Counted from the stretch's first letter, positions 46,460-55,037 are shown. The stretch: DNA of 64,000 nt from Verrucomicrobiaceae bacterium (GCA_947458455.1 CANGYJ010000008.1:124001-188000); one strand, 5' to 3'. Translations and numbers: made by a program. The notes: generated by a model from the letters alone, not told the origin.

Positions 46460-46743
46460 GTTCGCTTGGCCTCCTGCTTAACGAAGAGCGGCTCCAGCGT
46501 TTCGCGAATCCAGGTGAAGGCGGCTTCGAGGCCGTCTTTTTGGTAAATGACGCCGATCTCCGATTCAACGACCGTGGGATTGCCGTGGCAGGAGAGGAAC
46601 TGGTTGCAGGTGAAGCGCGTCTTCATCTCCGCATCCACTTTGCCATGCGTGCGCAGGATGAGGGAGCGCACATACAGCTCCAGCACGGCATCGCCGATCC
46701 ACGCGTTTTCGCGAAGGCGCTGGGTGAGTTCGGGGGTGGTCAT
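46447..46743 (-). CDS. RNase III-like (Mini-III type) domain protein
   Basis: 98-residue protein with AWIGDAVLELYVRSLILR near the N-terminus, which resembles the IGDAVYELYVR signature of Mini-RNase III/RNase III helices, and a C-terminal EIGVIYQKDGLEAAFTWIRETLEPLF. The signature Asp is present. It is shorter than MrnC (about 130-140 residues) and has no dsRNA-binding domain, so it may be a minimal dimeric nuclease or a degenerate relative. Its last codons lie in a heptamer array. Confidence 0.55.
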   Translation of the reverse strand: MTTPELTQRLRENAWIGDAVLELYVRSLILRTHGKVDAEMKTRFTCNQFLSCHGNPTVVESEIGVIYQKDGLEAAFTWIRETLEPLFVKQEAKRTRRA

Positions 46744-46793
46744 CGTTCATCGTTACGACACGTTCAGGCTGCTGCAAACCCTTCGCCACGATG

Positions 46794-46870
46794 TTAGCGA
46801 AAACACTCCCATCGCGGAAAACGTGAGTTTTCCGGTCCCACGGCCCTCCGATGCCCGGCGTGCTGACGCC
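46794..46870. repeat. Palindromic intergenic repeat, second locus
   Basis: CGGAAAAC (46815-46822), loop GTGA, GTTTTCCG (46827-46834), preceded by a degenerate GCGAAAAC at 46797 and followed by TGCTGACGCC at 46861-46870. This is the same order of parts as in the cluster at 3233-3288. It lies just after the stop of the frameshifted gene at 46876 on the minus strand. Confidence 0.7.
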
Positions 46871-46875
46871 CGCCT

Positions 46876-47240
46876 TTACCGTTTCCCAGGCAGGCATTGG
46901 AAGTAGCCCTCGACCCACGACTGCTGGAGACGAGTGAGGTTGACGAGAAACGTGCCTCTCTCTTTTCATGGAATTTCACGATCGCGGGAGCCTTTGCCAG
47001 CTTCTGGATGCCATCGAGGATGAACCCAGGCTTTACCTTCGCATTGAGCGCGGGGTAGGTTCGAGCGACAACATCGTCATCATCCGATGGGCGAATGCTC
47101 CAGGCTCTCCCATCAAGGTCATACGCCGTGCAAAACGTCTCCATCACCGAGAAGGGGCTGCCTTCCAAACTGAACGCCACGAGCTCCCGGCTTGGCGCGA
47201 CGATTTGAGCGTGTGCCGCGCTGTGGTGACACCCAGCCAC
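46876..47240 (-). pseudogene. Hypothetical protein gene with a GA-repeat frameshift
   Basis: From GTG 47240 the frame reads plausibly as protein (EGSPFSVMETFCTAYDLDG, GFILDGIQKLAKAPAIVKFHEK). After the run AAAAGAGAGAGG at about 46958-46969 this frame turns into low-quality Ser/Arg sequence, while another frame gives GTFLVNLTRLQQSWVEGYFQ and CLPGKR, then a stop at 46876. Removing one GA dinucleotide joins the two. I do not recognise the family. The GA run suggests slippage, either as mutation, sequencing error or phase variation. Confidence 0.5.
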
Positions 47241-47264
47241 TTTCGAATGAGCCTACCGAGGCGC

Positions 47265-47924
47265 CTAGGCCATCAACTCCCTGATCGTGACATGCGCGAG
47301 AGATTCGACGCGCTTCCAGGCACCTTCGAAGTCGAGGTGGCGGGTCATTGGTCCAGGTGCGACAACGCAGCGGATGCCAGCGGCGAGGGCAGCGCGGAGA
47401 CCGTTGAGGGAGTCTTCGAAGATGACGGCCTCCTCGGGTTTCACGCCGAGTTTTTCGGCAGCATGCAGAAAGAGCGAAGGATCGGGCTTCACCTTGCCGG
47501 TGTCATCGACGGTGGAGATGTGGTGGAAGTGATCGTGGAGGCCGAGCTGGTCCATCCACGAATCAATCCACGTGCGCGGGCTGCTGGAGGCGATGGCGAT
47601 ACGCAGGCCCAGGGCATCGGCCTCCTGCAAAAGATCGGCGACGCCAGGAAGAAGGCGTAAGTGCTGGCGCAGCTCGCGTTCGCGGGTCTTGCGGGCGATT
47701 TCGACGGCATCCCAGTCGAAAGCGCGGCCGGTGCGTTCTTCGAGATCGCGTCGCGGATCATAGCTGGTGTTGAAATCCGTGCCGACGACCTGCGCGTAGG
47801 TCTCCACGGGCAACTCGTGGCCGTGCTCGGCAAAGATTTCTCTCCAGGTGTGGTAACCAGTACTTTCGGTATCAACGATGAGGCCGTCGAAATCGAAGAT
47901 GACGGCGCGAATGGGGGCGGGCAT
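47265..47924 (-). CDS. HAD-superfamily hydrolase, beta-phosphoglucomutase-like
   Basis: 219-residue HAD phosphatase/phosphomutase with motif I DFDGLIVDTES near residue 11, motif II in IAIASSSPRTW, the Lys motif in GKVKPDPSLFLHAAEKLGV and motif IV FEDSLNGLRAALAAGI. A helical cap between motifs I and II and the second Asp of DxD place it with the beta-phosphoglucomutase/phosphatase group. The substrate, probably a small sugar phosphate, is unknown. It is divergent from the DUF1990 gene. Confidence 0.88.
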   Translation of the reverse strand: MPAPIRAVIFDFDGLIVDTESTGYHTWREIFAEHGHELPVETYAQVVGTDFNTSYDPRRDLEERTGRAFDWDAVEIARKTRERELRQHLRLLPGVADLLQEADALGLRIAIASSSPRTWIDSWMDQLGLHDHFHHISTVDDTGKVKPDPSLFLHAAEKLGVKPEEAVIFEDSLNGLRAALAAGIRCVVAPGPMTRHLDFEGAWKRVESLAHVTIRELMA

Positions 47925-48001
47925 GGGCTATGGAGTGTCGGCGAATCGTCGGCCAGCCAAGTTCTTTTTGCGGACGAATCGCCGGCTCTCCATGTGCACG
48001 C

Positions 48002-48598
48002 ATGCCTTCACTGCGAAAGCCATCACCCGAGAGACTGCGTGGAGCATTGGAGTCATGGAGAGATGCTCTACTGAGCTACACGCCGCCGATGGGAGACGGA
48101 TTCATCGCAGACGACCATGAGGTGAGGCTGGGAGCAGTTGAGGAAGTGTGGTGGAATGCCTGCGAGGCGCTGGATGCGTGGCGGATGTTTCCCGACAGGG
48201 CGGAGGTCGTTCGTGAGGAGGTCAAAGGGCAAGCGCCAAGCCAGATCGTGGCGATGGTGACGCGCATTTGCGGCCTGTGGTGGGTGAATCCCTGCCGCAT
48301 CCTGCGCCGCTGTGACTCGGCGACGACGCATGGCTTCGTCTATGGCACGCTGCCGGAGCACGCGGAGCGCGTTGAGGAGATGTTCTGCGTCGAACAACGG
48401 GCCGATGGCAGCGTGTGGTATGTGATCCGGGCGTTTTCACATCCGCGGCACTGGATGGCTGGGATCGGATTTCCGCTGGCGCGGTGGTGGCAGTGCCGCC
48501 GAGGAACGCACGCTCGCCAAAGTGCTCGCCGGAGCGGAAGAGCGTGTCGCCGCTCTCGAGGTGCATCTCGCCGAGTGGTGATGAAAACGAGGGCGTGA
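48002..48598 (+). CDS. DUF1990 (UPF0548) protein with replaced C-terminus
   Basis: 198 residues from the ATG at 48002. The DUF1990 core is clear: EVRLGAVEEVWWNACEALDAW, GLWWVNPCRI, THGFVYGTLPEHAERVEEMF, SVWYVIRAFSHPRHWMAGIGFPLARWWQ. In relatives the last segment continues with a conserved helix near RxxFARxS; here, after about position 48493, it is replaced by 34 Arg/Ser-rich residues antisense to the potassium-channel gene. The gene therefore looks truncated by a deletion that joined it to its convergent neighbour. Function of the family is unknown. Confidence 0.7.
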   Translation: MPSLRKPSPERLRGALESWRDALLSYTPPMGDGFIADDHEVRLGAVEEVWWNACEALDAWRMFPDRAEVVREEVKGQAPSQIVAMVTRICGLWWVNPCRILRRCDSATTHGFVYGTLPEHAERVEEMFCVEQRADGSVWYVIRAFSHPRHWMAGIGFPLARWWQCRRGTHARQSARRSGRACRRSRGASRRVVMKTRA

Positions 48599-49463
48599 GG
48601 AGATTGATGTCGCGGGGGAAGAAGAGCTCGAAGGTCCACTCGGCCATGGCGCGGATTTTGCGGTCGAGGCCGGGCAATTTCATGAGGTGGATGCTGCGCC
48701 ACATGAACCAGGCGATGAGGCCGGAGAAACGCATGCCGAGGATCTGCGCGATGCGGTCCGCGCCGATGTGCGCCGGCAGCACCACGCGGTTCGCACCGGC
48801 TTGCAGCAGCTTCCGCTCGGTGGAGGGCACCTCGCCACGAGCGATGATCTGAATGCGCGGATTCATGTTTCGGGCGCTGAGCGTGATGAAGACATTCGCG
48901 GCTTCATTTGGCAACACCGTGGCCAGCACGCGGGCGCGGGCGATGCCAGCGGCCTTGAGCACGGTTTCGTCCGTGGCTTCGCCTTGCAGGGTGAGGAAAC
49001 CCGCATCCCGCACCTCCGCCACGCGGTCCGCCGCCTGATCGACGATGACAAAGGGAATGCCGCCCGCCTGGAGCTGCGTGGCGATCATTTTGCCGATGCG
49101 GCCAAAACCGCAGATGATGGCGTGGTTGCTGAGCTTCTCGATTTCGTTTTCCATGCGTTTGCCTCCGAGGGCGCGTTGTATTTGGGCTTCCGTCAGCCAC
49201 TGCACGAGTGTGCCGGTGACAAAAATGATGCTGGTGCAGCCAAACAGGATCAGGGCGATGGTCCACGCCCGCAGCCACCGGTCCATGATGGGCACCACCT
49301 CGCCAAAACCGACGCTAAAGGCCGTGATGACCACCATGTAGAGCGCATCGCTCCACGACCAGCCCGCCAGCCGGTAGCCCACCGTGAACACAACGAGCAC
49401 CACGCCCACAAACAGCATGGCGTAGTCCAGATTCGTCTGGGGTCGGCTGCGGGCGATGGGCAT
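48222..49463 (-). CDS. Two-helix potassium channel with RCK/TrkA-N domain, altered C-terminus
   Basis: 413-residue protein. Two membrane helices (about 13-35 and 66-90) flank a pore loop with selectivity filter S50-V-G-F-G-E, close to the TVGYGD consensus. A Rossmann RCK/TrkA-N domain follows (residues 114-235, IICGFGRIGKMIATQLQAGG with GxGxxG), then a region ending LESGDTLFRSGEHFGERAFLGG. From about residue 323 the sequence is Ser/Arg/Pro-rich and lies antisense to the DUF1990 gene, so the original stop was probably lost. Gated K+ flux across the inner membrane is the expected activity if the altered tail is tolerated. Confidence 0.78.
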   Translation of the reverse strand: MPIARSRPQTNLDYAMLFVGVVLVVFTVGYRLAGWSWSDALYMVVITAFSVGFGEVVPIMDRWLRAWTIALILFGCTSIIFVTGTLVQWLTEAQIQRALGGKRMENEIEKLSNHAIICGFGRIGKMIATQLQAGGIPFVIVDQAADRVAEVRDAGFLTLQGEATDETVLKAAGIARARVLATVLPNEAANVFITLSARNMNPRIQIIARGEVPSTERKLLQAGANRVVLPAHIGADRIAQILGMRFSGLIAWFMWRSIHLMKLPGLDRKIRAMAEWTFELFFPRDINLLTPSFSSPLGEMHLESGDTLFRSGEHFGERAFLGGTATTAPAEIRSQPSSAADVKTPGSHTTRCHRPVVRRRTSPQRAPRAPAACHRRSHASSPSHSGAGCGRDSPTTGRKCASPSPRSGLALAL

Positions 49464-49527
49464 TCAGGCTGGGCGGAGCCTCTGCATGAGCGAAAGGCGT
49501 GCCAGAAGCATGTCATCGCAGGGTTTC

Positions 49528-49809
49528 TTATCCGACGAAACCTTGCTGCGCATAGCGCCGCAGCGTCTCGGGGGCGATGTCATAGCCATTCGACCAGGAG
49601 AGGATGCCGTAAGCGATGAAAACCTCTCCAAAGACCTCGGGATCACTCAATGCCCGCCTCAGCGGACCGCCTTCCGAGCCATAGTCAGAGAAATCAAGCT
49701 CGCTGGCATAGCCATCTCGAAAACGCAGGCTCAGGCGATGCGGTCCGACGACTTGCAAGGAGGCAAGTTCGCAGGCTTCGAGAGAGATGGCTGGTTCGGC
49801 GGTGATCAT
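49528..49809 (-). CDS. DUF2442 protein
   Basis: 93-residue protein starting at the ATG at 49809. LSLRFRDGYASELDFSDYGSEGG, then FGEVFIAYGILSWSNGYDIAPETLRR is the DUF2442 pattern. The family is small, cytoplasmic and usually paired with DUF4160, as here; the pair has been suggested to behave like a toxin-antitoxin module, but this is not established. The start lies 8 nt after the DUF4160 stop. Confidence 0.85.
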   Translation of the reverse strand: MITAEPAISLEACELASLQVVGPHRLSLRFRDGYASELDFSDYGSEGGPLRRALSDPEVFGEVFIAYGILSWSNGYDIAPETLRRYAQQGFVG

Positions 49810-49816
49810 AACTGGC

Positions 49817-50074
49817 TCAGGTGAGAGGTGGGACACGTTTAAGCGGAAGGTGCTGCTGAGCCAACTCCCAGTTTTCAGCAAGAAGGTCAGTATGGAGATC
49901 TGCCCACTCACGAATGAGGCGGTGTGCCTGGCTCGAGAACGAACCTTCCATCAAATCTCCATTGAGCATGAAAGCCGCTCTTTGGCCCTCATAACGGGCG
50001 TGAAAATGAGGCGGGATGTGATCGTCGTAGAACATCTCGACCCGAATTCCAAAGAATCGGCTGATTTCAGGCAT
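49817..50074 (-). CDS. DUF4160 protein
   Basis: 85-residue protein: MPEISRFFGIRVEMFYDDHI, then PPHFHARYEGQRAAFMLNGDL is the diagnostic DUF4160 sequence, with PHFHARY. It precedes DUF2442 on the same strand, the standard order. Its upstream gap (88 nt) is shared with the divergent ThuA gene. Confidence 0.88.
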   Translation of the reverse strand: MPEISRFFGIRVEMFYDDHIPPHFHARYEGQRAAFMLNGDLMEGSFSSQAHRLIREWADLHTDLLAENWELAQQHLPLKRVPPLT

Positions 50075-50162
50075 GTGTCATTATGCGTGATCACTTTGCT
50101 TTGAGCAATAGGCATGAAATGGCTGGATGCCGGGGGGCGTTTGAGTCACCCTCACCTCCACC

Positions 50163-51074
50163 ATGAAGCGCCTGCTTTCCCTCCTCGTCCTCGTTTCCCT
50201 CGCCGGTTCCGCGTTTTCCGCGGACAAGAAATCCATCGTCATGATCGCGGGCAAGCCCTCGCACGGTCCCGGCCAGCATGAGCACAACGCGGGCATCCAG
50301 CTTCTCAAAAAATGCCTCGAACAAGGCGCGGCGGACCAGGTGGACATCAAATTCCACCTCAACGGCGAATGGCCGGCGCAGGAAGAACTCTCGAAAGCCG
50401 ACACTGTGGTCATCTACTCTGATGGCGGCGGCGGACATCCGGCGCTGCAAGAAGGTCGCCTCGCCCAGCTCGACAAAGAGATGAAGCGCGGCTGCGGCTT
50501 CCTGACGCTGCATTACGCCGTCGAACCCACGATCGAGAAGGGCAACAAGGAGTTCATCGACTGGATGGGCGGTGCCTTCGAGATCAACTGGAGCGTGAAC
50601 CCGCACTGGGACGCGAATTTCAAAGAATTCCCGGCGCATCCCATCTCCAGCGGCGTGAAACCCTTCGCCACGAATGACGAATGGTACTTCTACATGCGCT
50701 TCCGCAAGGGCATGGAAGGCGTGACGCCAATCCTCAGCGATGTCGCCCCTGATTCGACCATGAGCCGTCCCGATGGCCATCACAGCGGGAATCCCTCCGT
50801 GCGTGAGTCCGTGAAGAACAAGGAGAAGCAGCACGTCGCCTGGGCGGCGGAGCGTGCCGATGGCGGACGCGGCTTCGGCTTCACCGGCGGTCACTTCCAT
50901 CAAGGCTGGGCGAACAACAACCAGCGCAAACTCGTGCTGAATGCGATCCTCTGGACCGCAAAGGCCAAGATTCCGGTGGATGGCGTGGCCTCGACCGTGA
51001 CGGAAGTCGACATGAAGGCCAACCTCGATCTCAAGCCCGGTCAGGGACTGCCTGAGAAGCCGAAGAAAAAGTAA
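50163..51074 (+). CDS. ThuA-like secreted protein
   Basis: 303-residue exported protein with leader MKRLLSLLVLVSLAGSAFSA. The ThuA/glutamine-amidotransferase-like fold is shown by IVMIAGKPSHGPGQHEHNAGI, ADTVVIYSDGGGGHPA, GFLTLHYAVEP, VNPHWDANFKEFPAHPI, TNDEWYFYMRF and RGFGFTGGHFHQGWANNNQR. ThuA proteins occur in sugar (trehalose/keto-sugar) utilisation loci and are abundant in Verrucomicrobiota as secreted forms. The catalytic Cys of class I amidotransferases is not present. The MFS gene follows after 27 nt. Confidence 0.9.
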   Translation: MKRLLSLLVLVSLAGSAFSADKKSIVMIAGKPSHGPGQHEHNAGIQLLKKCLEQGAADQVDIKFHLNGEWPAQEELSKADTVVIYSDGGGGHPALQEGRLAQLDKEMKRGCGFLTLHYAVEPTIEKGNKEFIDWMGGAFEINWSVNPHWDANFKEFPAHPISSGVKPFATNDEWYFYMRFRKGMEGVTPILSDVAPDSTMSRPDGHHSGNPSVRESVKNKEKQHVAWAAERADGGRGFGFTGGHFHQGWANNNQRKLVLNAILWTAKAKIPVDGVASTVTEVDMKANLDLKPGQGLPEKPKKK

Positions 51075-51101
51075 ATCGGCATCTTCTCCAGCCTCTCCGT
51101 C

Positions 51102-52403
51102 ATGTCCAATGCGTCACCCGGGCCTAAAAACAGCACGGCCCGGGTCGTGCTAGCGAGTTTCATCGGCACGACGATCGAGTGGTATGACTTCTTCCTCTAC
51201 GGCACCGCGTCGGCGTTGGTGTTTGGGAAGCTGTTTTTCACCTCGCTGGACCCTTTCGCGGCCACCATGGCTTCGTTTGGCACCTATGCGGTGGGCTTTT
51301 TCGCCCGGCCGCTCGGTGGCGTGATCTTCGGTCACTATGGCGACAAGATCGGGCGGAAGTCGATGCTGGTCACGACGCTCATGATGATGGGATTGGCGAC
51401 CTTTGCCATCGGGCTGCTGCCCACTTACGAGCAGGCTGGCATCCTCGCACCGATCCTGCTGGTGGCGCTGCGCTTCATTCAAGGTCTCGGCGTCGGCGGT
51501 GAATGGGGCGGCGCGGTGCTCATGGCGGTGGAGCATGGCAAAGCTGGCCAGCGTGGCTTTCTCGCGAGCTGGGTGCAGGCCGGCGTGCCGGTGGGTCTGC
51601 TACTGGCGACGGGTGTGTTTCGCCTGTTGTCGTCCTCGATATCGCCAGAGAGTTTTCTGAGCTGGGGCTGGCGCGTGCCGTTTCTGATCGGGCTCTTGCT
51701 CCTCGGTGTCGGCCTCTTCATCCGACTGCATGTGATGGAGAGTCCGGTCTTTGCGGAGGCGCAAAAAAGCAGCCCCAAGAAGCAGGAGATGCCGATCCTC
51801 GAAGTGCTGCGTCGTTATCCGAAGAATGTCATTCTCGCGATGGGGGCACGCTTTGCGGAGAACGCCTTCTTCTATGTGGTCACGATTTTTGTCCTCACCT
51901 ATGCCACAAATCAGGCGGGTTTTGCGCAGGAGGAAGTGCTCCGCGCCGTGCTCATCGGCTCGGCGGTGCAGTTTGGGGTCGTGCCGCTCTTTGGCCTGCT
52001 CTCGGACAAAGTGGGACGCCGGCCGGTTTACCTCGCTGGAGCCATTTTCGTCGTGCTTTTCGCCTTTCCGTTCTTCTGGCTCATCGACCTGAAAAACAGC
52101 CTCGCCCTCGTGTTGGCCGTCACCCTCGGCCTAATCGGCCACTCGGCGATGTATGGTCCTCAAGCGGCGTTCTTCTCCGAGCTGTTTGGAACCCGCGTGC
52201 GCTACAGCGGAGCCTCCCTCGGCTATCAACTCGCCTCGCCACTCGCGGGCGGGCTTGCTCCGCTCATCGCCACCGCCTTGCTGGTTCAAACAGACGGCAA
52301 ACCGTGGCCTGTGGCCTTGTATCTCATCGGCATGGCCGCTATAACCATCGTGTCGGTGTGGCTGGCGGAGGAGACGAACCGGAAGACGCTGGAGCAGGAG
52401 TAG
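51102..52403 (+). CDS. MFS transporter of the metabolite:H+ symporter (MHS) family
   Basis: 433-residue, 12-helix major facilitator. The start ASFIGTTIEWYDFFLYGTA is the MHS signature, followed by FFARPLGGVIFGHYGDKIGR (loop 2-3 motif) and GEWGGAVLMAVEHG. Relatives carry shikimate, alpha-ketoglutarate, proline/betaine or citrate with protons; the substrate cannot be told. It is in the same direction as the ThuA gene and may be co-transcribed. It converges with the thiolase gene. Confidence 0.88.
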   Translation: MSNASPGPKNSTARVVLASFIGTTIEWYDFFLYGTASALVFGKLFFTSLDPFAATMASFGTYAVGFFARPLGGVIFGHYGDKIGRKSMLVTTLMMMGLATFAIGLLPTYEQAGILAPILLVALRFIQGLGVGGEWGGAVLMAVEHGKAGQRGFLASWVQAGVPVGLLLATGVFRLLSSSISPESFLSWGWRVPFLIGLLLLGVGLFIRLHVMESPVFAEAQKSSPKKQEMPILEVLRRYPKNVILAMGARFAENAFFYVVTIFVLTYATNQAGFAQEEVLRAVLIGSAVQFGVVPLFGLLSDKVGRRPVYLAGAIFVVLFAFPFFWLIDLKNSLALVLAVTLGLIGHSAMYGPQAAFFSELFGTRVRYSGASLGYQLASPLAGGLAPLIATALLVQTDGKPWPVALYLIGMAAITIVSVWLAEETNRKTLEQE

Positions 52404-52413
52404 TTCGGTATTT

Positions 52414-52429
52414 GGGGCATTCTTGCCCC
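52414..52429. terminator. Stem-loop between MFS and thiolase genes
   Basis: Six-pair stem GGGGCA (52414-52419), TTCT loop, TGCCCC (52424-52429) in the 51-nt gap of two convergent genes. No T-run follows on either strand, so it is at best a weak bidirectional terminator. Confidence 0.4.
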
Positions 52430-52454
52430 GCCGTAGGCGCCAGGAATGGCCCCT

Positions 52455-53573
52455 TTACTGTTCTCTCTCAATCGCCATCGCGATGCCCATGCCACCGCCG
52501 ATGCAGAGGCTGGCGATACCACGACGATGGTTTTTGTCCTCCATGAGGTGCAGCAACGTCACAAGCACACGAGCGCCGCTGGCTCCGATGGGATGACCAA
52601 GCGCGATGGCACCTCCGCGCTGGTTTAAACGAGTCACGTCGAGGCCGAGTTCCGTCACGCAGCCGAGCGTCTGCACGGCAAAAGCCTCGTTGATCTCGAT
52701 GGCGTCCACGTCATCGAGCTTCCAGCCAGCTTTGAGCAAAACGGCCTGAATAGCGCCAACCGGCCCCAAACCCATCAAAGCCGGATCACAGCCCACCGCT
52801 GCGGTAGCGACGATGCGTGCGCGAGGCGTTTTGCCTGATGTCTCGCTGCCGAGCAGCACCAAGGCCGCGCCATCATTGATGCCGGAGGCATTTCCGGCCG
52901 TCACGGTGCCCTCATTGCGAAAGGCGGGCTTCAGCTTCGCGAGTGATTCGGCGGTGGTATCCGCTCGCGGATGCTCGTCACGGCTCACGTCGGCCACGGA
53001 GATGATCTCACGGCTGAAATCGGCCTCGCTCACACGTTTCTGGCTCAGCGCCGCAAAGGCATCCTGCTCCGCGCGAGTGATGCCATGCTTGTCCGCGATT
53101 CGCTCGGCTGTTTCTCCCATGCCGATGCCGAGCAGCGGATCGTTCAGGCCATCGACAAACATGGAATCCTTCAGCGATGCATCACCGAGCTTCTTGCCCC
53201 AGCGCAGATCCATGGCGTAATGCGGTGCCCGGCTCATCACCTCAACACCACCGGCGAGCACAAACTCGCTCTCGCCGCTCGCGATGGCATCCGCGCCGAG
53301 CGCGACGGCCTTCAACGAGGAGCCGCAGGCCATGTTCACGGTGTAGCCTGGCACCTCCTGCGGCAGTCCGAGCTTCAATCCGACCTGTCGCGCCACATTC
53401 ATGCCGCTGCCCGCTTGCAGCACCTGGCCGAGGATCACTTGGTCGATGCGCTCTCCGAGATTCATGCTTTTGCCGAGCAAGGTCGCCAGTTCGGCGGGAG
53501 CCAGGTCTTTGAAGCAGCCGCCGAATCGGCCGATGGCGGTGCGCTGGACTTCGAGGATATAAACAGGTCTCAT
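52455..53573 (-). CDS. Acetyl-CoA C-acetyltransferase (thiolase)
   Basis: 372-residue thiolase with the complete catalytic set: nucleophile C83 ([11 protein letters not shown]), H327 ([16 protein letters not shown]) and C357 ([13 protein letters not shown]). [15 protein letters not shown] and [11 protein letters not shown] are further family blocks. It joins or cleaves acetyl-CoA/acetoacetyl-CoA; length and the short loop favour the biosynthetic (PhaA/AtoB) type. It is slightly shorter than the usual 390-395. Its start overlaps the stop of the peptide-transporter ATPase gene by 4 nt, making it the last gene of that operon, an unusual link. Confidence 0.9.
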   Translation of the reverse strand: MRPVYILEVQRTAIGRFGGCFKDLAPAELATLLGKSMNLGERIDQVILGQVLQAGSGMNVARQVGLKLGLPQEVPGYTVNMACGSSLKAVALGADAIASGESEFVLAGGVEVMSRAPHYAMDLRWGKKLGDASLKDSMFVDGLNDPLLGIGMGETAERIADKHGITRAEQDAFAALSQKRVSEADFSREIISVADVSRDEHPRADTTAESLAKLKPAFRNEGTVTAGNASGINDGAALVLLGSETSGKTPRARIVATAAVGCDPALMGLGPVGAIQAVLLKAGWKLDDVDAIEINEAFAVQTLGCVTELGLDVTRLNQRGGAIALGHPIGASGARVLVTLLHLMEDKNHRRGIASLCIGGGMGIAMAIEREQ

Positions 53574-54547
53574 AAATCAACGCAGCACGGGCAAGCCTGC
53601 ACGAAATGCCCCGGCGACACCTCCTTGAGGCTGAGGTCCATCTTCGTGCTTTCCTCCCACTTCGGATGCTTCATGCGATGTCCGAAGGCACAACCCGCGG
53701 GCGGATTGATCGGCGAAGGCACATCGCCACGCAGCAACTGGCGCTCACGGCGCTTCGTCGGATCGGCAATGGGGATCGCATCGAGCAGCGCCTTCGTGTA
53801 GGCGTGGCGTGGATTTTGATAAAGCTCCGCCGCAGGGGCCATCTCGACGATTTTGCCGAGGTACATCACCGCCACGCGATCGCTCATGTGCTGCACCACG
53901 CTCAAATCATGCGCGATGAACAGATACGCGAGCCCAAAGTCCCGCTGAAGCTCCAGCAGCAGGTTCAAGACCTGCGCCTGCACGCTCACATCGAGTGCGG
54001 AGACCGGTTCGTCACACACGATGAGCTTCGGCTTCAGTGCCAAAGCACGCGCGATGCCGATGCGCTGCCGCTGGCCGCCGCTGAACTCGAAGGGATACTT
54101 GTGTACACCATCCGCTGGCAGGCCGACACGCTTCAGCAGTTCCGCCGCCCATTCACTGCGTTCGGCTCGCGTACCCATCTTTTGAATGATGAACGGCTCC
54201 TCCAAAATCTGCCCGATGGTGTGACGCGGATTCAGCGACTCGGCCGGATCTTGAAACACCATCTGCAACTCCCGCCGCCACTCACGAAGCTGCCCTTGCG
54301 ACTTCGTGGAGATGTCATGCCCGTTGAATTGAATGCTCCCCGCCGTTGGTTTCAGCAGTCGCACCACTGATTTCGCCACCGTGGACTTCCCACAGCCGCT
54401 TTCACCGACCAGACCGAGCGTCTCACCCGGTTGCAGCTCAAAGCTCACGCCATCCACCGCCTTACACGTCGCCTTCGTCGTGTAAAACACGCCGCCACGC
54501 ACCGGAAAGTGCATCTTCAAATTTTGGACGGTGAGGAGGCTGCCCAT
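53570..54547 (-). CDS. Peptide ABC transporter ATPase, OppF/DppF type (second half of YejF function)
   Basis: 325-residue ATPase. Walker [10 protein letters not shown] (48-56), Q-loop in LQMVFQDPAESLNP, signature FSGGQRQRIGIARAL, Walker B LIVCDEPVSALDVS, and the C-terminal oligopeptide-transporter extension with GCAFGHRMKHPKW. I start at the ATG at 54547, which shares one base with the upstream HicB stop codon; the longer frame is antisense to nothing useful. With the 55208-56209 ATPase it supplies the pair of nucleotide-binding domains that are fused in E. coli YejF. A toxin-antitoxin cassette separates the two. Confidence 0.9.
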   Translation of the reverse strand: MGSLLTVQNLKMHFPVRGGVFYTTKATCKAVDGVSFELQPGETLGLVGESGCGKSTVAKSVVRLLKPTAGSIQFNGHDISTKSQGQLREWRRELQMVFQDPAESLNPRHTIGQILEEPFIIQKMGTRAERSEWAAELLKRVGLPADGVHKYPFEFSGGQRQRIGIARALALKPKLIVCDEPVSALDVSVQAQVLNLLLELQRDFGLAYLFIAHDLSVVQHMSDRVAVMYLGKIVEMAPAAELYQNPRHAYTKALLDAIPIADPTKRRERQLLRGDVPSPINPPAGCAFGHRMKHPKWEESTKMDLSLKEVSPGHFVQACPCCVDL

Positions 54548-54825
54548 CAGGCGGTGGCGAGCGCAAGTTGATATTGATAGGGTACCCAGGTCACGATGTC
54601 GGTCGGCTGGATGGAGAGGCCGCCCTTGTCCAGATGCCAAGTAAGCGGGCGCGGGCGCGGCGGCCTGGACTCCTCCTCAAGATGCAGCTCCAGCGCCTCG
54701 GCGGCGTTTTGCAGGGTTTTCTCGACGTTTTTGGCCGTCGTCACACAGCCGGGCACGTCTGGAAAGTAGCCGGAACAATTCTTCCCGGCTCTTTCGATGA
54801 TGAACAGGTATTGAAGGGTTTTCAT
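54547..54825 (-). CDS. HicB-family antitoxin, second copy without its own HicA
   Basis: 92-residue HicB-like protein: CSGYFPDVPGCVTTAKNVEKTL and NAAEALELHLEEES are the conserved RNase H-like core. The C-terminal half (PRPRPLTWHLDKG) is Pro/Arg-rich and there is no recognisable DNA-binding domain. It lies 26 nt downstream of the HicA toxin gene and overlaps the next ABC ATPase gene by one base. Confidence 0.85.
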   Translation of the reverse strand: MKTLQYLFIIERAGKNCSGYFPDVPGCVTTAKNVEKTLQNAAEALELHLEEESRPPRPRPLTWHLDKGGLSIQPTDIVTWVPYQYQLALATA

Positions 54826-54851
54826 GGCGGATGAATAGCGTGTGTCAGGTG

Positions 54852-55037
54852 TCATTTCCAGTGGGCTTGCTTGCGAATGCTGTTCCAGGTTCCCGGCGCG
54901 ATCTCGTCCGACGGATGGCCGGACACCGTGACCTTGCCGCTTTTCCGAGGATGCTTGAATTGCCTGTGACTGCCGCGCGTGGCATGCAAAATCCACCCGT
55001 CCTCATGCAGCAGTCGAAGAGCGTCACGGACTTTCAT
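54852..55037 (-). CDS. HicA-family mRNA interferase toxin
   Basis: 61-residue HicA toxin: MKVRDALRLLHEDGWILHA, then TRGSHRQFKHPRKSGKVTVSG with the catalytic His in GSHRQFKHP, and the final WNSIRKQA. HicA is a small dsRNA-binding-fold protein that cleaves mRNA unless bound by HicB. It overlaps the upstream hicB by 4 nt (ATGA) and is followed by a second hicB. Confidence 0.88.
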   Translation of the reverse strand: MKVRDALRLLHEDGWILHATRGSHRQFKHPRKSGKVTVSGHPSDEIAPGTWNSIRKQAHWK

